DNA of 64,000 nt from Euzebya pacifica (GTDB taxonomy: Bacteria; Actinomycetota; Nitriliruptoria; Euzebyales; Euzebyaceae). Shown here piece after piece: positions 22,951-32,218 of this stretch; position 1 is the first letter of the stretch; the number at the start of each line of letters is the position of its first letter. The position numbers were made by a program, and so were the translations under genes. The stretch lies in contig NZ_CP031165.1 in NCBI RefSeq assembly GCF_003344865.1, forward strand, positions 2,733,910-2,797,909, written 5' to 3'. The notes beneath the pieces were generated by a model. That model saw nothing but the letters and a program-made list of their open reading frames with translations. It was not told the origin of the DNA and made no database searches.

Positions 22951-23796
22951 ATGCCGATCGACATCGATGCCCTGCTGGCCGCCGACCCCATCGAGTGGGA
23001 CTCCTCCTGGACACAGAAGGACGTGATCCTGTACCACCTCGGGATCGGCGCCGGCGTGCCGGCCACCGACCCCGCCGAGCTGCGGCTCACCTACGAACCC
23101 GACCTAGTGGTCATGCCGTCCTTCGGGACGGTGCCGGGCTTCCTGCCCATCCCGTCCTACGCCGACCTGCCCGGGTTCGACATCGACCTGCGCATGCTCG
23201 TCCACGGCGAGCACGACCTGGTCCTGCACCGGCCGCTGCCGACGGAGGCGACCGCCACCTCGAGCGCCCGCGCGACCGGGGTGTACGACAAGCGGTCCGG
23301 CGCGTCGGTGGTCTTCGAGAACACCACCACGGTCGACGGCGAGCCGATCGCGACCAACACCATGACGGCCTTCATCCGTGGCGAGGGTGGATTCGGTGGC
23401 GACTCCGGCCCGTCCGGTGACCGGATCCGTCCGCCGAGGCGTGATCCCGACGCCGTCGTCGAGACGCCGACCCTGGAGCAGCAGGCCCTGCTGTACCGGT
23501 TGAGCGGCGACGCCAACCCCCTGCACGCCGACCCGGCCTTCGCGGCCGTCGGTGGGTTCGAGCGCCCCATCCTCCACGGCATGTGCACCTTCGGCATCGC
23601 CTGCAAGGCCGCCGTCCACGCGCTCCTCGACGGCGACACCACCGCCGTCACCCGCTACCAGGCACGGTTCTCCGGTGTGGTCCTGCCCGGTGACACCCTC
23701 ACCCACTCGCTGTGGCGAGAGGACGACGGCATCGTCATCGAGAGCCGCGTCGACGACCGGGCGGTCCTCAAGCAGGCCAGGCTCACCGTCGGCTGA
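22951..23796 (+). CDS. MaoC-family (3R)-hydroxyacyl-CoA hydratase-like protein
   Basis: A 281-residue double hot-dog protein of the hydratase-2 type. The C-terminal half carries the catalytic signature YRLSGDANPLHADPAFA with RPILHGMCTFG, the Asp/His pair that adds water across trans-2-enoyl-CoA to give (3R)-hydroxyacyl-CoA. The N-terminal hot-dog half (VILYHLGIGAGVPATDPAEL) lacks these residues, as in eukaryotic MFE-2 hydratases and mycobacterial homologues. Likely cytoplasmic and in fatty-acid or polyester metabolism. Transcribed separately from sodN. Confidence 0.9.
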   Translation: MPIDIDALLAADPIEWDSSWTQKDVILYHLGIGAGVPATDPAELRLTYEPDLVVMPSFGTVPGFLPIPSYADLPGFDIDLRMLVHGEHDLVLHRPLPTEATATSSARATGVYDKRSGASVVFENTTTVDGEPIATNTMTAFIRGEGGFGGDSGPSGDRIRPPRRDPDAVVETPTLEQQALLYRLSGDANPLHADPAFAAVGGFERPILHGMCTFGIACKAAVHALLDGDTTAVTRYQARFSGVVLPGDTLTHSLWREDDGIVIESRVDDRAVLKQARLTVG

Positions 23797-23829
23797 CCCG
23801 CCCCGGGCACAACGGAACGGAAACGACAA

Positions 23830-23860
23830 CAGGGCCCGGCGCGTGATGCGCCGGGCCCTG
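23830..23860. terminator. Bidirectional terminator between convergent genes
   Basis: A 13-bp perfect stem (23830-23842 with 23848-23860) encloses a 5-nt loop. It lies between the stops of the hydratase gene (+) and the LivJ-like gene (-). On the minus strand it is followed by the U-rich GTTGTCGTTT. Confidence 0.85.
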
Positions 23861-23899
23861 CCGAGTCCCTGGTGGTGATCAGACGATCACCGGAGGGTG

Positions 23900-25285
23900 T
23901 TACTGGCTGGAGACGATCGTGTCGATCTGCTCCAGGGTGCCCTCGGCGGTGAACTCCGAGAGGGCGTAGGTGCCCTGCGAGGGCTCACCGGCGTCGGTGA
24001 AGTCCATCGGACCGGACGGGCCGTCGTAGTCGATGTCCTCGCCAGCGTCGAGCAGCTCGATGCACTCGGCGTAGGAGGTGCACTTGGTGCCGCCACCGGT
24101 GACGGCGATCATGTTGTCGGCGATCGCCTGGGAGGAGTTGGACCCACCAGCGTGCGCAGCCAGGGCGGCAGCGATGGCGCAGTCGTAACCCTCAGCAGCG
24201 AACAGGGTGTCCGTCACGTCGGGAGCGAACTCCGACAGGGCGGTGTTGAAGCCCTCGTCCGACGCAGGGGTCGGGGAGGTGGTGCGCATGCCGACCAGGA
24301 CGGCCGGGTTGTTCGGGTCGACCAGGCCGGGGGTGTCGTTGGAGGCGATGCCGTCGGCACCGAAGACAACGATGTCGGCCGGGCCAACGCCACGCTCGAT
24401 CATGGTCGACAGGATGCGGGCACCCTCGTCGAAGGCGATCAGGGCGACGGCGTCTGCGCCGGAGTTGACGACCTGCTCGACCTCAGCGTCGAAGCTCTGG
24501 GCCATCGGGTCGTAGGTGGTCTCGACGGCAACGGTCGCGCCGGCGTTCTCGAGGGCAGCCACGGTGGCGTCCAGCAGGCCCTGACCGTAGTCATCGGCAC
24601 GCGCCAGGACGGCAACGTTGGTGCCGCCAGCGGCCACGATCTGCTCGGCCAGGACCGGACCCTGCAGGGCGTCGGTCGGGGCAGCGCGGAAGTACAGGCC
24701 ACCGTCGTCGTAGTTGGTGAAGGTGGGGGAGGTGTTGGACGGCGAGCACTGGACGACGCCCGCACCGGTGATCTTGTCGATGATCGTCAGGGAGATACCG
24801 GACGAGGCCGCACCCATGATGATGTGGACGTCCTCGGCGAGCAGGCGGTCAGCGGTCTGGTTGGCGATGGTGCCGTCACCGTCACCCTCGTCACCGCCGT
24901 CCTGCAGGACCTCGGCACCGTTGACGCCGCCGGCCTCGTTGATCTGCTGCACGGCGAGCTGGAAGCCGTTGATGATCGGCGGGCCCAGGAAGGCGAGCTG
25001 ACCGGTCTCGGGCAGGATGTAGGCCATCTTGAGGTTCTCCGCGCCGTCACCGGCGGGCTCCTCTGCGGCTTCCTCGGTGGTGGCCTCCTCTGCAGGCTCC
25101 TCCTCCTCGGTTGCCTCGTCCGTCGCCTCGTCCTCGGTGGGCTCGTCGACGGTCTCTTCGGTTGCGTCGGCGTCGGCGTCCTCTTCGGTCGCGTCGTCGC
25201 CGCTGTCGGATGCGCATGCGGTCGCGACGATCGCCAGCAGGGCGATCATGGCGACGAGGCGCAGCCACTTAAGGTTGGTGGTCAT
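23900..25285 (-). CDS. livJ: Branched-chain amino-acid-type solute-binding lipoprotein (LivJ/LivK family)
   Basis: A 461-residue PBP1-fold lipoprotein. The signal peptide ends IVATAC (Cys24). A strongly acidic Glu/Asp/Ala/Thr linker of about 55 residues precedes the ligand domain (AYILPETGQLAFLGPPIING; INEAGGVNGAEVLQDGGDE; IMGAASSGISLTIIDKITGA). LivJ-like hallmarks include CSPSNTSPTFTNYDDGGLYF and AEGYDCAIAAALAAH. AGGAG lies 9 nt before ATG 25285. The gene is monocistronic and stands about 12 kb from livHMGF, which lacks its own binding protein; pairing is plausible but unproven. Confidence 0.9.
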   Translation of the reverse strand: MTTNLKWLRLVAMIALLAIVATACASDSGDDATEEDADADATEETVDEPTEDEATDEATEEEEPAEEATTEEAAEEPAGDGAENLKMAYILPETGQLAFLGPPIINGFQLAVQQINEAGGVNGAEVLQDGGDEGDGDGTIANQTADRLLAEDVHIIMGAASSGISLTIIDKITGAGVVQCSPSNTSPTFTNYDDGGLYFRAAPTDALQGPVLAEQIVAAGGTNVAVLARADDYGQGLLDATVAALENAGATVAVETTYDPMAQSFDAEVEQVVNSGADAVALIAFDEGARILSTMIERGVGPADIVVFGADGIASNDTPGLVDPNNPAVLVGMRTTSPTPASDEGFNTALSEFAPDVTDTLFAAEGYDCAIAAALAAHAGGSNSSQAIADNMIAVTGGGTKCTSYAECIELLDAGEDIDYDGPSGPMDFTDAGEPSQGTYALSEFTAEGTLEQIDTIVSSQ

Positions 25286-25617
25286 GCCACTGACTCCTCT
25301 TGGATGGGGGTTGTGCGTTGCGTGCCCGCAGGCCCGAAAGGGGCACAGGGTCGGCACGCGCGGCAGATTACTTGCGATTGCTGTAGGAGGTGCGTCCCTC
25401 GGGGGGAATTCCCTCCGGGCCACCGTGTTGTGCGAGTGTCCCGCAACACACCGCCACGGGTACATCTCCTACTACGGTCGTAACGCTACTACGGTCGTCG
25501 GAGGAATGTGATCAAGGCAGTGCGCAAGCCGGGCCCACGGGGGCAGGGTCCGGCGATGCGCGGAGGCCTTCGACATGGAACCACTGATCTCCTGCTCGAC
25601 GTAGGATCGACGCCCCC
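25286..25617. promoter_or_regulatory. Divergent livJ-polA promoter region with a 13-bp direct repeat
   Basis: This 332-bp gap has no gene. CTACTACGGTCGT occurs twice, at 25469-25481 and 25486-25498 (17-bp period). GTGTTG and CAACAC arms around 25423-25447 can form a stem. TAGGAT at 25602-25607 is a good -10 for polA, placing its start only a few bases before ATG 25618, so polA may be nearly leaderless. The direct repeat could bind a regulator of livJ. Confidence 0.5.
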
Positions 25618-28386
25618 ATGACTGCACCTCGACCGACCCTCGCCCTCCTGGACGGCTACAGCCTGGCCTACCGCGCGTTCTTCGCGCTGCCCGAGGACCT
25701 GCGCACCACCACCGGCCAGGTCACCAACGCCGCGTACGGCTTCACGTCCATGGTGATCAAGCTGCTCGACGAGCACCCGCCGGAGGCCCTGGCCGCCGTG
25801 TTCGACAAGGGGCGCCCGGCCGAGCGGACCGAGCTGCTGCCCGAGTACAAGGCCAACCGCAAGAAGTCGCCGGACGAGTTCAAGTCCCAGCTGCCGCTGA
25901 TCGACGAGGTCCTCGAGGCCATGGGCATCCCGCGTGTCGACCTCGAGGGCCAGGAGGCCGACGACCTCATCGCCAGCTACGCAGAGACCGCCAAGGCCGA
26001 CGGCTGGGACGTGCTGGTCGTCACCGGCGACCGCGACCTGTTCCAGCTGGTCGACGAGGGCGACGGCGAACACGGGGCCGTCAGGGTGCTCTACACCCGG
26101 CGCGGCATCAGCGACACGATCGTGATGGACACCGCCGCGGTGGAGGACAAGTACGGGGTGCCGCCGACCAGCTATCCGATGCTCGCCGCCCTCCGCGGTG
26201 ATCCCAGCGACAACATCCCCGGCGTGCCCGGGGTCGGCGACAAGACCGCCTCCAAGCTGCTGGCCGCCCACGGGACCCTGGAGGGGATCTACGACAACAT
26301 CGAGCAGATCCGGGGCAAGAAGGTGCCCGCGATGTTGCTGGAGCACCGCGACGCCGTGATGGCCAGCCGCATCGTCACCACCGTCAACCGCCAGCTGCCC
26401 CTGCCACGACCGGTGGAGGACTTCCGTCGTGGCGAGATCGACGCCCCAGCCGTCCAGCGACTGTTCGCCACCCTGGAGTTCCGCTCGCTGTGGGACCGGC
26501 TGAACGAGACGGTCCTCGGCGCCCAGGCGGAAGAAGCCGCAGGCGGCTTCGACAACGAGCCGCACCGTGGCGACACCGGAGAGATCGCGGCCTGGCTGGG
26601 CAAGGTGCCCGGTGGCCAGCCCGTCGCCGTGGTCCCCACGACCGCCGGGTCCCTGCCCGCCGTCGAGGCCGTCGCGATCGCCCTGGCCGCGTCCGGCGCC
26701 GACCCCATCACCGCCCGCACCGAGGTGCTCGGCGAGGACGACCGCGTCGCGGTCCAGCGGTTGTTGTCCGGCACCGACGACCATCCCCTGTGGGTCCACG
26801 ACGGCAAGAAGCTGCACCACTTCGCCCGTGCCGCCGGCTTCGACGAGCCGACCGAACCGATGATCGACACCGAGGTGTGGGCCTACGTCCTGCAGCCGTC
26901 GGCCCGCACCTACGCCCTGGACAAGCTCGCGCTGGAGTACCTCTCCAAGCACCTGGCCACCGAGGAGGAGGTCCAGCGGGCAGGGGAGGAGTCGGGGCAG
27001 CTCGGCATGTTCGAGACCGAGCAGGACACCGCCTGGCGTGCTCGTGCGTTCGAGGCCCAGGCGTTGTTCGAGCTGGCAGAGGTGCTGGACGCCGAGGTGA
27101 CTCAGCGCGGTCAGGCCGACCTGATTCGCCGTATCGAGCTGCCGCTCATCGCCGGGCTGGCGGACCTCGAACGGGCCGGCATCACCGTCGACGGTCGCGT
27201 GCTGGCCGAGCTGGGCGCGGACCTCGAGGACAAGGTCGCCGACGCCCGGTCCCGTGCGCTCGTGGCGGTCGAGGGTGACGAACGCGACCTCGAGGACTTC
27301 CAGGACCTGGGCTTCCTCGACTCGCCCAAGAAGCTGCAGAGCCTGCTGTTCGAACACCTCGGCCTGAAGAAGACCAAGAAGATCAAGACCGGCTGGTCCA
27401 CCGACGCGGCGGAGCTTCGCAAGATCGTCGAGGAACACCCGGTGATCCAGGCGATCCTCGACTACCGCGAGTACAGCAAGCTCAAGGGCACCTACATCGA
27501 CCCGTTGCTGGCGATGGTGGGTGCCGACCGCACCCGCCGGGTGCACGCGGAGTTCAACCAGACCGTCGCCGTCACCGGCCGCTTGTCCAGCCAGAACCCC
27601 AACTTGCAGAACATCCCGATCCGTACGGAGCTCGGTCGGCAGATCCGCCGGGCGTTCGTCCCGGGCGAGGGCTACGACACGCTGGTCGTCGCCGACTACT
27701 CCCAGATCGAGCTGCGGGTCATGGCCCACCTGTCGGGGGACGAGGGGCTGCTGGACGCGTTCGGTTCGGGGGAGGACATCCACGCGGCGACCGCGGCCAA
27801 GGTCTTCGGGGTCGACGTCGCCGACGTCGACAACACCCAGCGGTCCAAGATCAAGGGCATGACCTACGGGCTGGCGTACGGCCTGAGCTCCTTCGGCCTG
27901 GCGCAGCAGCTGTCGATCGGCCGGGACGAGGCCCAGGAGCTGATGGACGCCTACTTCGAACGCTTCCCCGGCGTGCGGTCCTACCTGTACGGGGGAGTGG
28001 AGGAGGCGCGGCGCAGCGGCTACACCGAGACCCTGACCGGCCGTCGCCGCTACCTGCCCGACCTGATGAGCGAGAACCGGCAGCGTCGCGCCATGGCCGA
28101 ACGCATGGCGCTCAACGCCCCGATCCAGGGCACCGCCGCCGACATCATGAAGATCGCCATGAACGACGTGCGGGCAGCCATGGCCACCGCCGACTGGGCG
28201 GGTGACCCGGCGCCCCAGCTGCTGCTGCAGGTCCACGACGAGCTCGTGTGCGAGGCAACCACGGCCGATCACGACCAGCTCCGCGACCTGCTGGTGGACA
28301 CCATGTCCGGGGTGATCGAGCTGGCCGTCCCGCTCGAGGTCGACTGGGCGTCCGGCCCGTCGTGGGCCGAGGCCGAGAAGCACTGA
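25618..28386 (+). CDS. polA: DNA polymerase I
   Basis: A 922-residue polymerase for gap filling and Okazaki-fragment maturation. The 5'-3' exonuclease domain (about 1-290) has LLDGYSLAYRAFFALP, EADDLIASYAET and GDPSDNIPGVPGVGDKTA. The middle domain lacks the DxE and other acidic residues of a working 3'-5' exonuclease, as in other actinobacterial Pol I. The polymerase domain has Asp693 in ADYSQIELRVMAHLSGDE (motif A), the O-helix region KGMTYGLAYGLSSFGLA and VHDE with Asp874 (motif C). The stop is one base before the metZ start. ATG 25618 is consistent with the -10 box just upstream. Confidence 0.97.
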   Translation: MTAPRPTLALLDGYSLAYRAFFALPEDLRTTTGQVTNAAYGFTSMVIKLLDEHPPEALAAVFDKGRPAERTELLPEYKANRKKSPDEFKSQLPLIDEVLEAMGIPRVDLEGQEADDLIASYAETAKADGWDVLVVTGDRDLFQLVDEGDGEHGAVRVLYTRRGISDTIVMDTAAVEDKYGVPPTSYPMLAALRGDPSDNIPGVPGVGDKTASKLLAAHGTLEGIYDNIEQIRGKKVPAMLLEHRDAVMASRIVTTVNRQLPLPRPVEDFRRGEIDAPAVQRLFATLEFRSLWDRLNETVLGAQAEEAAGGFDNEPHRGDTGEIAAWLGKVPGGQPVAVVPTTAGSLPAVEAVAIALAASGADPITARTEVLGEDDRVAVQRLLSGTDDHPLWVHDGKKLHHFARAAGFDEPTEPMIDTEVWAYVLQPSARTYALDKLALEYLSKHLATEEEVQRAGEESGQLGMFETEQDTAWRARAFEAQALFELAEVLDAEVTQRGQADLIRRIELPLIAGLADLERAGITVDGRVLAELGADLEDKVADARSRALVAVEGDERDLEDFQDLGFLDSPKKLQSLLFEHLGLKKTKKIKTGWSTDAAELRKIVEEHPVIQAILDYREYSKLKGTYIDPLLAMVGADRTRRVHAEFNQTVAVTGRLSSQNPNLQNIPIRTELGRQIRRAFVPGEGYDTLVVADYSQIELRVMAHLSGDEGLLDAFGSGEDIHAATAAKVFGVDVADVDNTQRSKIKGMTYGLAYGLSSFGLAQQLSIGRDEAQELMDAYFERFPGVRSYLYGGVEEARRSGYTETLTGRRRYLPDLMSENRQRRAMAERMALNAPIQGTAADIMKIAMNDVRAAMATADWAGDPAPQLLLQVHDELVCEATTADHDQLRDLLVDTMSGVIELAVPLEVDWASGPSWAEAEKH

Positions 28387-28387
28387 C

Positions 28388-29566
28388 ATGGACGAGCAGC
28401 AGCTGCGCCCCGACACCCTCGCGGTTCGTGCGGGGCTGGACCGCGGCCACCACGACGAGACCGCCGAGGCCCTCTACCTGACGTCGGGCTACGTCTACGC
28501 CTCGGCGGAGGAAGCGGCCGCGGCGTTCGCCGGCGAGCTGGACCGACACCGTTACTCCCGCGTGTCCAACCCGACCGTGTCGATGCTGCAGGAACGGGTC
28601 CGCGCCATGGAGGGTGCCGAGGCGGCCTGGGCAACCGCCAGCGGCATGGCCGCGGTCTTCAACGCCCTGCTGGCCTGCACCCGCACCGGCGACCGGGTCG
28701 TCGCGTCGCGCAGCCTGTTCGGCTCCTGCTTCGTCATCCTCGACGAGCTGCTGCCCCGCTACGGGATCACCTGCGACTTCGTCGACGGTGACGACCTGAC
28801 CCAGTGGGAACGTGCCCTGTCTGCCCCGGCCCAGGCCGTCTTCTTCGAGAGCCCTGCCAACCCCATGCAGCAGCTGGTCGACATCGCCGCCGTCAGCGAC
28901 CTGGCCCACGCCGCCGGGGCCACGGTGATCGTGGACAACATCTTCGCCTCGCCGGTCTTCCAGCGCCCGCTGGAACACGGTGCCGACGTCATCGTCTACT
29001 CCACCACCAAGCACATGGACGGGCACGGCCGGACGCTCGGCGGCATGGTCCTCGGGACGGCCGCCTTCATCGGCGAGCAGCTGCAGCCCTTCATGCGGCA
29101 CACCGGTCCCACCATGAGCCCGTTCAACGCCTGGGTGGTCCTCAAGAGCCTGGAGACGATGTCGCTGCGCGTCGAGCGCATGGCCGCGTCGGCCCTGGAC
29201 CTCGCCGGCTGGCTGGAGGGCCACGACGCCGTCACCTGGGTGCGCCACCCGTGGCTGCCGTCCCACCCCCAGCACGAGCTCGCACGCCGACAGATGACCG
29301 GTGGGGGCACGGTCGTGACGTTCGAGGTCGAAGGCGGCACCGACCGGGCGTTCGGGGTCCTCAACGCCCTCGGGGTCATCGACATCTCCAACAACTTCGC
29401 CGACGCCAAGTCCCTCACCACCCACCCGGCGACGACCACGCACCGGCGCATCGGGCCCGACGCCCGGCGGGCCATCGGCATCAGCGACGGGACGATACGG
29501 CTGTCGGTCGGGCTGGAGGACGTCGAGGACCTGCGCGACGACCTCGACCGGGCCCTCGCCATCTGA
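28388..29566 (+). CDS. metZ: O-succinylhomoserine sulfhydrylase (trans-sulfuration PLP enzyme)
   Basis: A 392-residue Cys/Met-metabolism PLP enzyme. It has YSRVSNPTVSMLQERV, ASGMAAVFNALLA, VDNIFASPVFQRPLEHGADV and the PLP Lys208 in YSTTKHMDGHGRTLGG; KHMDGHGR is typical of MetZ. It should make homocysteine directly from O-succinyl- (or O-acetyl-) homoserine and sulfide. Cystathionine gamma-synthase is the main alternative, but the TKHMDGHGR and GLEDVEDLRDDLDRAL regions favour MetZ. It starts one base after polA, so it is likely translationally coupled to it. A hairpin follows. Confidence 0.9.
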   Translation: MDEQQLRPDTLAVRAGLDRGHHDETAEALYLTSGYVYASAEEAAAAFAGELDRHRYSRVSNPTVSMLQERVRAMEGAEAAWATASGMAAVFNALLACTRTGDRVVASRSLFGSCFVILDELLPRYGITCDFVDGDDLTQWERALSAPAQAVFFESPANPMQQLVDIAAVSDLAHAAGATVIVDNIFASPVFQRPLEHGADVIVYSTTKHMDGHGRTLGGMVLGTAAFIGEQLQPFMRHTGPTMSPFNAWVVLKSLETMSLRVERMAASALDLAGWLEGHDAVTWVRHPWLPSHPQHELARRQMTGGGTVVTFEVEGGTDRAFGVLNALGVIDISNNFADAKSLTTHPATTTHRRIGPDARRAIGISDGTIRLSVGLEDVEDLRDDLDRALAI

Positions 29567-29581
29567 CGGCGAATACCGAAC

Positions 29582-29598
29582 GGGGGTGTTTCGCCCCC
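29582..29598 (+). terminator. Hairpin after metZ
   Basis: GGGGGTG / CGCCCCC forms a 7-bp stem (with one G-U) and a TTT loop. It sits 15 bp after the metZ stop and upstream of the probable acyl-CoA oxidase promoter. No U-run follows. Confidence 0.5.
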
Positions 29599-29623
29599 AT
29601 CGGCTGGGGTTACGTTCTCCAGC

Positions 29624-31564
29624 GTGAGCACCACCCAGTCACTGCGCACGTTGCTCGATGGGCCCCACGCGGCCGTCCGCGACGAAGTCCGGACGTTGCT
29701 GAAGGACCCCGACATGGGACCCGCCATCGGGTTGGGGGTGGAGGAGCACCGGGCCCGCGTGGCGCAGCAGATGCAACGCCTCGCCAGCCACGGCATCGGC
29801 CCGTCGCTTGGGTTCCCTGGCCACGTGGGCGGCCACGACGACCCCGGGGGCGGCATCGCTGCCTTCGAGACGCTGGCCTTCGGTGACCTGTCGTTGCTGG
29901 TCAAGGTCGGCGTGCAGTGGGGCTTGTTCGGCGGCGCCGTGATGCAGCTCGGCAACGCCGAGCAGATCGAGCGCTACGGCCCCGACATCGTCACCCTCGC
30001 CCTGCCCGGGTGCTTCGCCATGACCGAGACGGGCCACGGCTCCGACGTCGAGCAGCTGCGCACCACCGCCACCTACGCGCCGGCCGACGACGAGTTCATC
30101 GTCCACACCCCTGACGAGGACGCCCGCAAGGACTACATCGGCAACGCCGCCCGTGACGGGCGCATGGCCGTGGTGTTCGCCCAGCTGATCGTCGACGACA
30201 CCAACCACGGCGTGCATGCCCTGCTCGTGCCGCTGCGCGATGACGAGCACAACCTGCTGCCCGGCGTGCACATCACCGACGACGGCCACAAGGCCGGGCT
30301 CAACGGGGTGGACAACGGCCGGATCACCTTCGATGCCGTCCGTGTCCCGCGCACGAACCTGTTGGACCGCTTCGGCACGGTGGACCCCGACGGCACCTAC
30401 CGCAGCACCATCGAGAGCCGCACCCGCCGGTTCTTCACCATGCTTGGGGCGCTGGTGCAGGGCCGGACCTCGGTGTCGGGTGCGGCGATCAACGCCAGCA
30501 AGGTGGCGCTGACCATCGCCGTCCGCTACGGCGAGACCAGGCGGCAGTTCTCCTCACCCGACGAGGTCCAGGAGAACCGCCTGCTGGACTACCAGGCCCA
30601 CCAACGGCTGCTGCTGCCGCTGCTCGCCCGCACCTACGCGCTGCACTTCGCGCAGGAGGAGCTGGTGCGTCGCTACGTCGCCTCGCAGGACGGCGACGAC
30701 GCCGAGGCCCGCCGCGAGGTCGAGTCCATCGCCGCGGGCATGAAGGCCCAGGCGACCTGGCACTGCAACGAGGTCATGCAGGCGTGTCGCGAGGCCTGCG
30801 GCGGCGCCGGCTACCTGTCGGAGAACCGGCTGCCGTCGTTGCGAGCCGACACCGACGTCTTCGCGACGTTCGAGGGCGCCAACACCGTGCTCATGCAGCT
30901 CGTGGCCAAGGGCCTGCTCACCGGCTACAGCGAGGAGTTCTCCGAGCTGGACCTGATGGGCACCGTGCGCTTCGTCGCCGACCGGGTCCTGGACAACGTC
31001 GTGGAGCGGCTGCGGGCCGTGCCGCTGCTGCAGTCCCTTCGCGGCGCCGCCCCGGTCCGCCAGACCGAGGACCTGCGCGACCGCGGCTGGCACTGCGAGC
31101 TGTTCGCGGATCGGGAGGAACACGCCCTGGAGACGGTGGCCGCCCGCATCAAGGCCGGCATGGACGACGACGGCGATGCCTTCGCGGCCTTCAACCGCGC
31201 CCAGACCCACGTCCTGTACGCCGCCCGCGTGCACATGGAGAACGTGGTGCTCGGCCACCTGACCGCCGCGGTTGGCAAGTGCGAGGACGACGACGTCCGC
31301 GAGCTGCTCGGGCTGGTCGCCGACCTCTACGCCCTGCACACCATCGAGGCCGACCGGGCCTGGTTCCTCGAGCACGGCCGCCTCACGCCCGAGACGACCA
31401 AGGGAATCACCCAGATGGTCGACGTGCTGTGCAACGAGCTGCGGCCACGGGCGCTGGAGCTGGTCGAGGCGTTCGGCGTCCCGGAGGAGGCGCTGATGGC
31501 ACCCATCGCCACCGGCGCCGAGGCGGCGCGGCAGCAGCTGCGATCGGTCGCCGGTCCGGCCTAG
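29624..31564 (+). CDS. Acyl-CoA oxidase/dehydrogenase (ACOX-type flavoprotein)
   Basis: A 646-residue flavoprotein of the acyl-CoA oxidase group, longer than ordinary acyl-CoA dehydrogenases (about 380-400) because of the extra C-terminal domain. It shows GCFAMTETGHGSDVEQLRTTATY, FTMLGALVQGRTSVSGAAI, RRQFSSPDEVQENRLLDYQ and EACGGAGYLSENRLPSLRAD with TFEGANTVLMQLVAKGLL. It oxidises acyl-CoA to trans-2-enoyl-CoA, with oxygen as likely acceptor. GTG 29624 has no ribosome site. TACGTT at 29611-29616 fits a -10 about 8 bp upstream, suggesting a leaderless message. Confidence 0.9.
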   Translation: MSTTQSLRTLLDGPHAAVRDEVRTLLKDPDMGPAIGLGVEEHRARVAQQMQRLASHGIGPSLGFPGHVGGHDDPGGGIAAFETLAFGDLSLLVKVGVQWGLFGGAVMQLGNAEQIERYGPDIVTLALPGCFAMTETGHGSDVEQLRTTATYAPADDEFIVHTPDEDARKDYIGNAARDGRMAVVFAQLIVDDTNHGVHALLVPLRDDEHNLLPGVHITDDGHKAGLNGVDNGRITFDAVRVPRTNLLDRFGTVDPDGTYRSTIESRTRRFFTMLGALVQGRTSVSGAAINASKVALTIAVRYGETRRQFSSPDEVQENRLLDYQAHQRLLLPLLARTYALHFAQEELVRRYVASQDGDDAEARREVESIAAGMKAQATWHCNEVMQACREACGGAGYLSENRLPSLRADTDVFATFEGANTVLMQLVAKGLLTGYSEEFSELDLMGTVRFVADRVLDNVVERLRAVPLLQSLRGAAPVRQTEDLRDRGWHCELFADREEHALETVAARIKAGMDDDGDAFAAFNRAQTHVLYAARVHMENVVLGHLTAAVGKCEDDDVRELLGLVADLYALHTIEADRAWFLEHGRLTPETTKGITQMVDVLCNELRPRALELVEAFGVPEEALMAPIATGAEAARQQLRSVAGPA

Positions 31565-31618
31565 CTGTAGCGTCAGGCGAATCGTCGGGTCCGTGACACC
31601 GCTGGCATCCTTGGGCAC

Positions 31619-32005
31619 ATGTCCGCCGACCCCCGTTCCCCGTCGCTGCTGAACGCCCTGCGCGTTCGTTGTCCCCTCTGCGGACACAAGCCGATCACCG
31701 AGGGGTACGGCAACGTCGTCGACGAGTGCCCCAGCTGCCACTACTCCTACACCCACGGTGAGGACGGCTACTGGGTCGGCGCCCTGATCATGAACATGGC
31801 CGTGTGCCTGATCAGCTTCTTCGTGGCGTTCCTCGGCACGATCCTGCTGACGTGGCCCGACGTGCCGTGGGGTGCCCTGACGTTCATCGCCATCGGCGTG
31901 ATGGTGGCGGTGCCGATCTGGTTCTACCCCCGCTCCAAGACCGTGTGGGTGTGGGCGGACCTGCGGATCCACCCCTACACCGAGGACGACCGACCGGCCT
32001 TCTGA
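31619..32005 (+). CDS. DUF983 family membrane protein
   Basis: A 128-residue protein with an N-terminal zinc-ribbon-like pair of CPxC motifs (RCPLCGHKPI and ECPSCHYSYTH) followed by two membrane helices (about 55-75 and 80-100) and the motif FYPRSKTVWVWADLRIHP. This arrangement is the DUF983 family, whose role is unknown. A GEDGYWVGALIMNM segment leads into helix 1. It starts 54 bp after the acyl-CoA oxidase stop and 214 bp before rpsA. A small hairpin with T-run follows. Confidence 0.85.
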   Translation: MSADPRSPSLLNALRVRCPLCGHKPITEGYGNVVDECPSCHYSYTHGEDGYWVGALIMNMAVCLISFFVAFLGTILLTWPDVPWGALTFIAIGVMVAVPIWFYPRSKTVWVWADLRIHPYTEDDRPAF

Positions 32006-32073
32006 CCCGGCCTCGTCCGGCAGCTGTTGCCCTTGGTTGACAGCGGCCGGGCCGTACAGCAGACTGGCTGCTC

Positions 32074-32092
32074 GCCCCTACTCGGGGCTTTC
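32074..32092 (+). terminator. Small hairpin with T-run upstream of rpsA
   Basis: GCCCC / GGGGC (32074-32078 with 32084-32088) has loop TACTC and is followed by TTTCTG. It lies 69 bp after the DUF983 stop and 127 bp before rpsA. It may end the upstream transcript or act as an attenuator in the rpsA leader if the promoter is upstream of it. Confidence 0.5.
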
Positions 32093-32218
32093 TGTGCTGC
32101 ACGCGAGACAGAGCCGCGCCCCAGCACCCGTCGCCCCCCGGACGAGGGGCACTCCCATCGAAGCCAGCGTCGACCGACGTCGACACCCTGCAGAATCCCC
32201 TGTGAACGGACCGCCAAC

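Noticed and set aside
25489-28416. A 975-codon open frame antisense to polA
   Set aside because: It is a by-product of high GC at third positions of polA. It has no start context or recognisable domain, and its composition (runs of Val/Leu/Gly/Gln) is typical of shadow frames.
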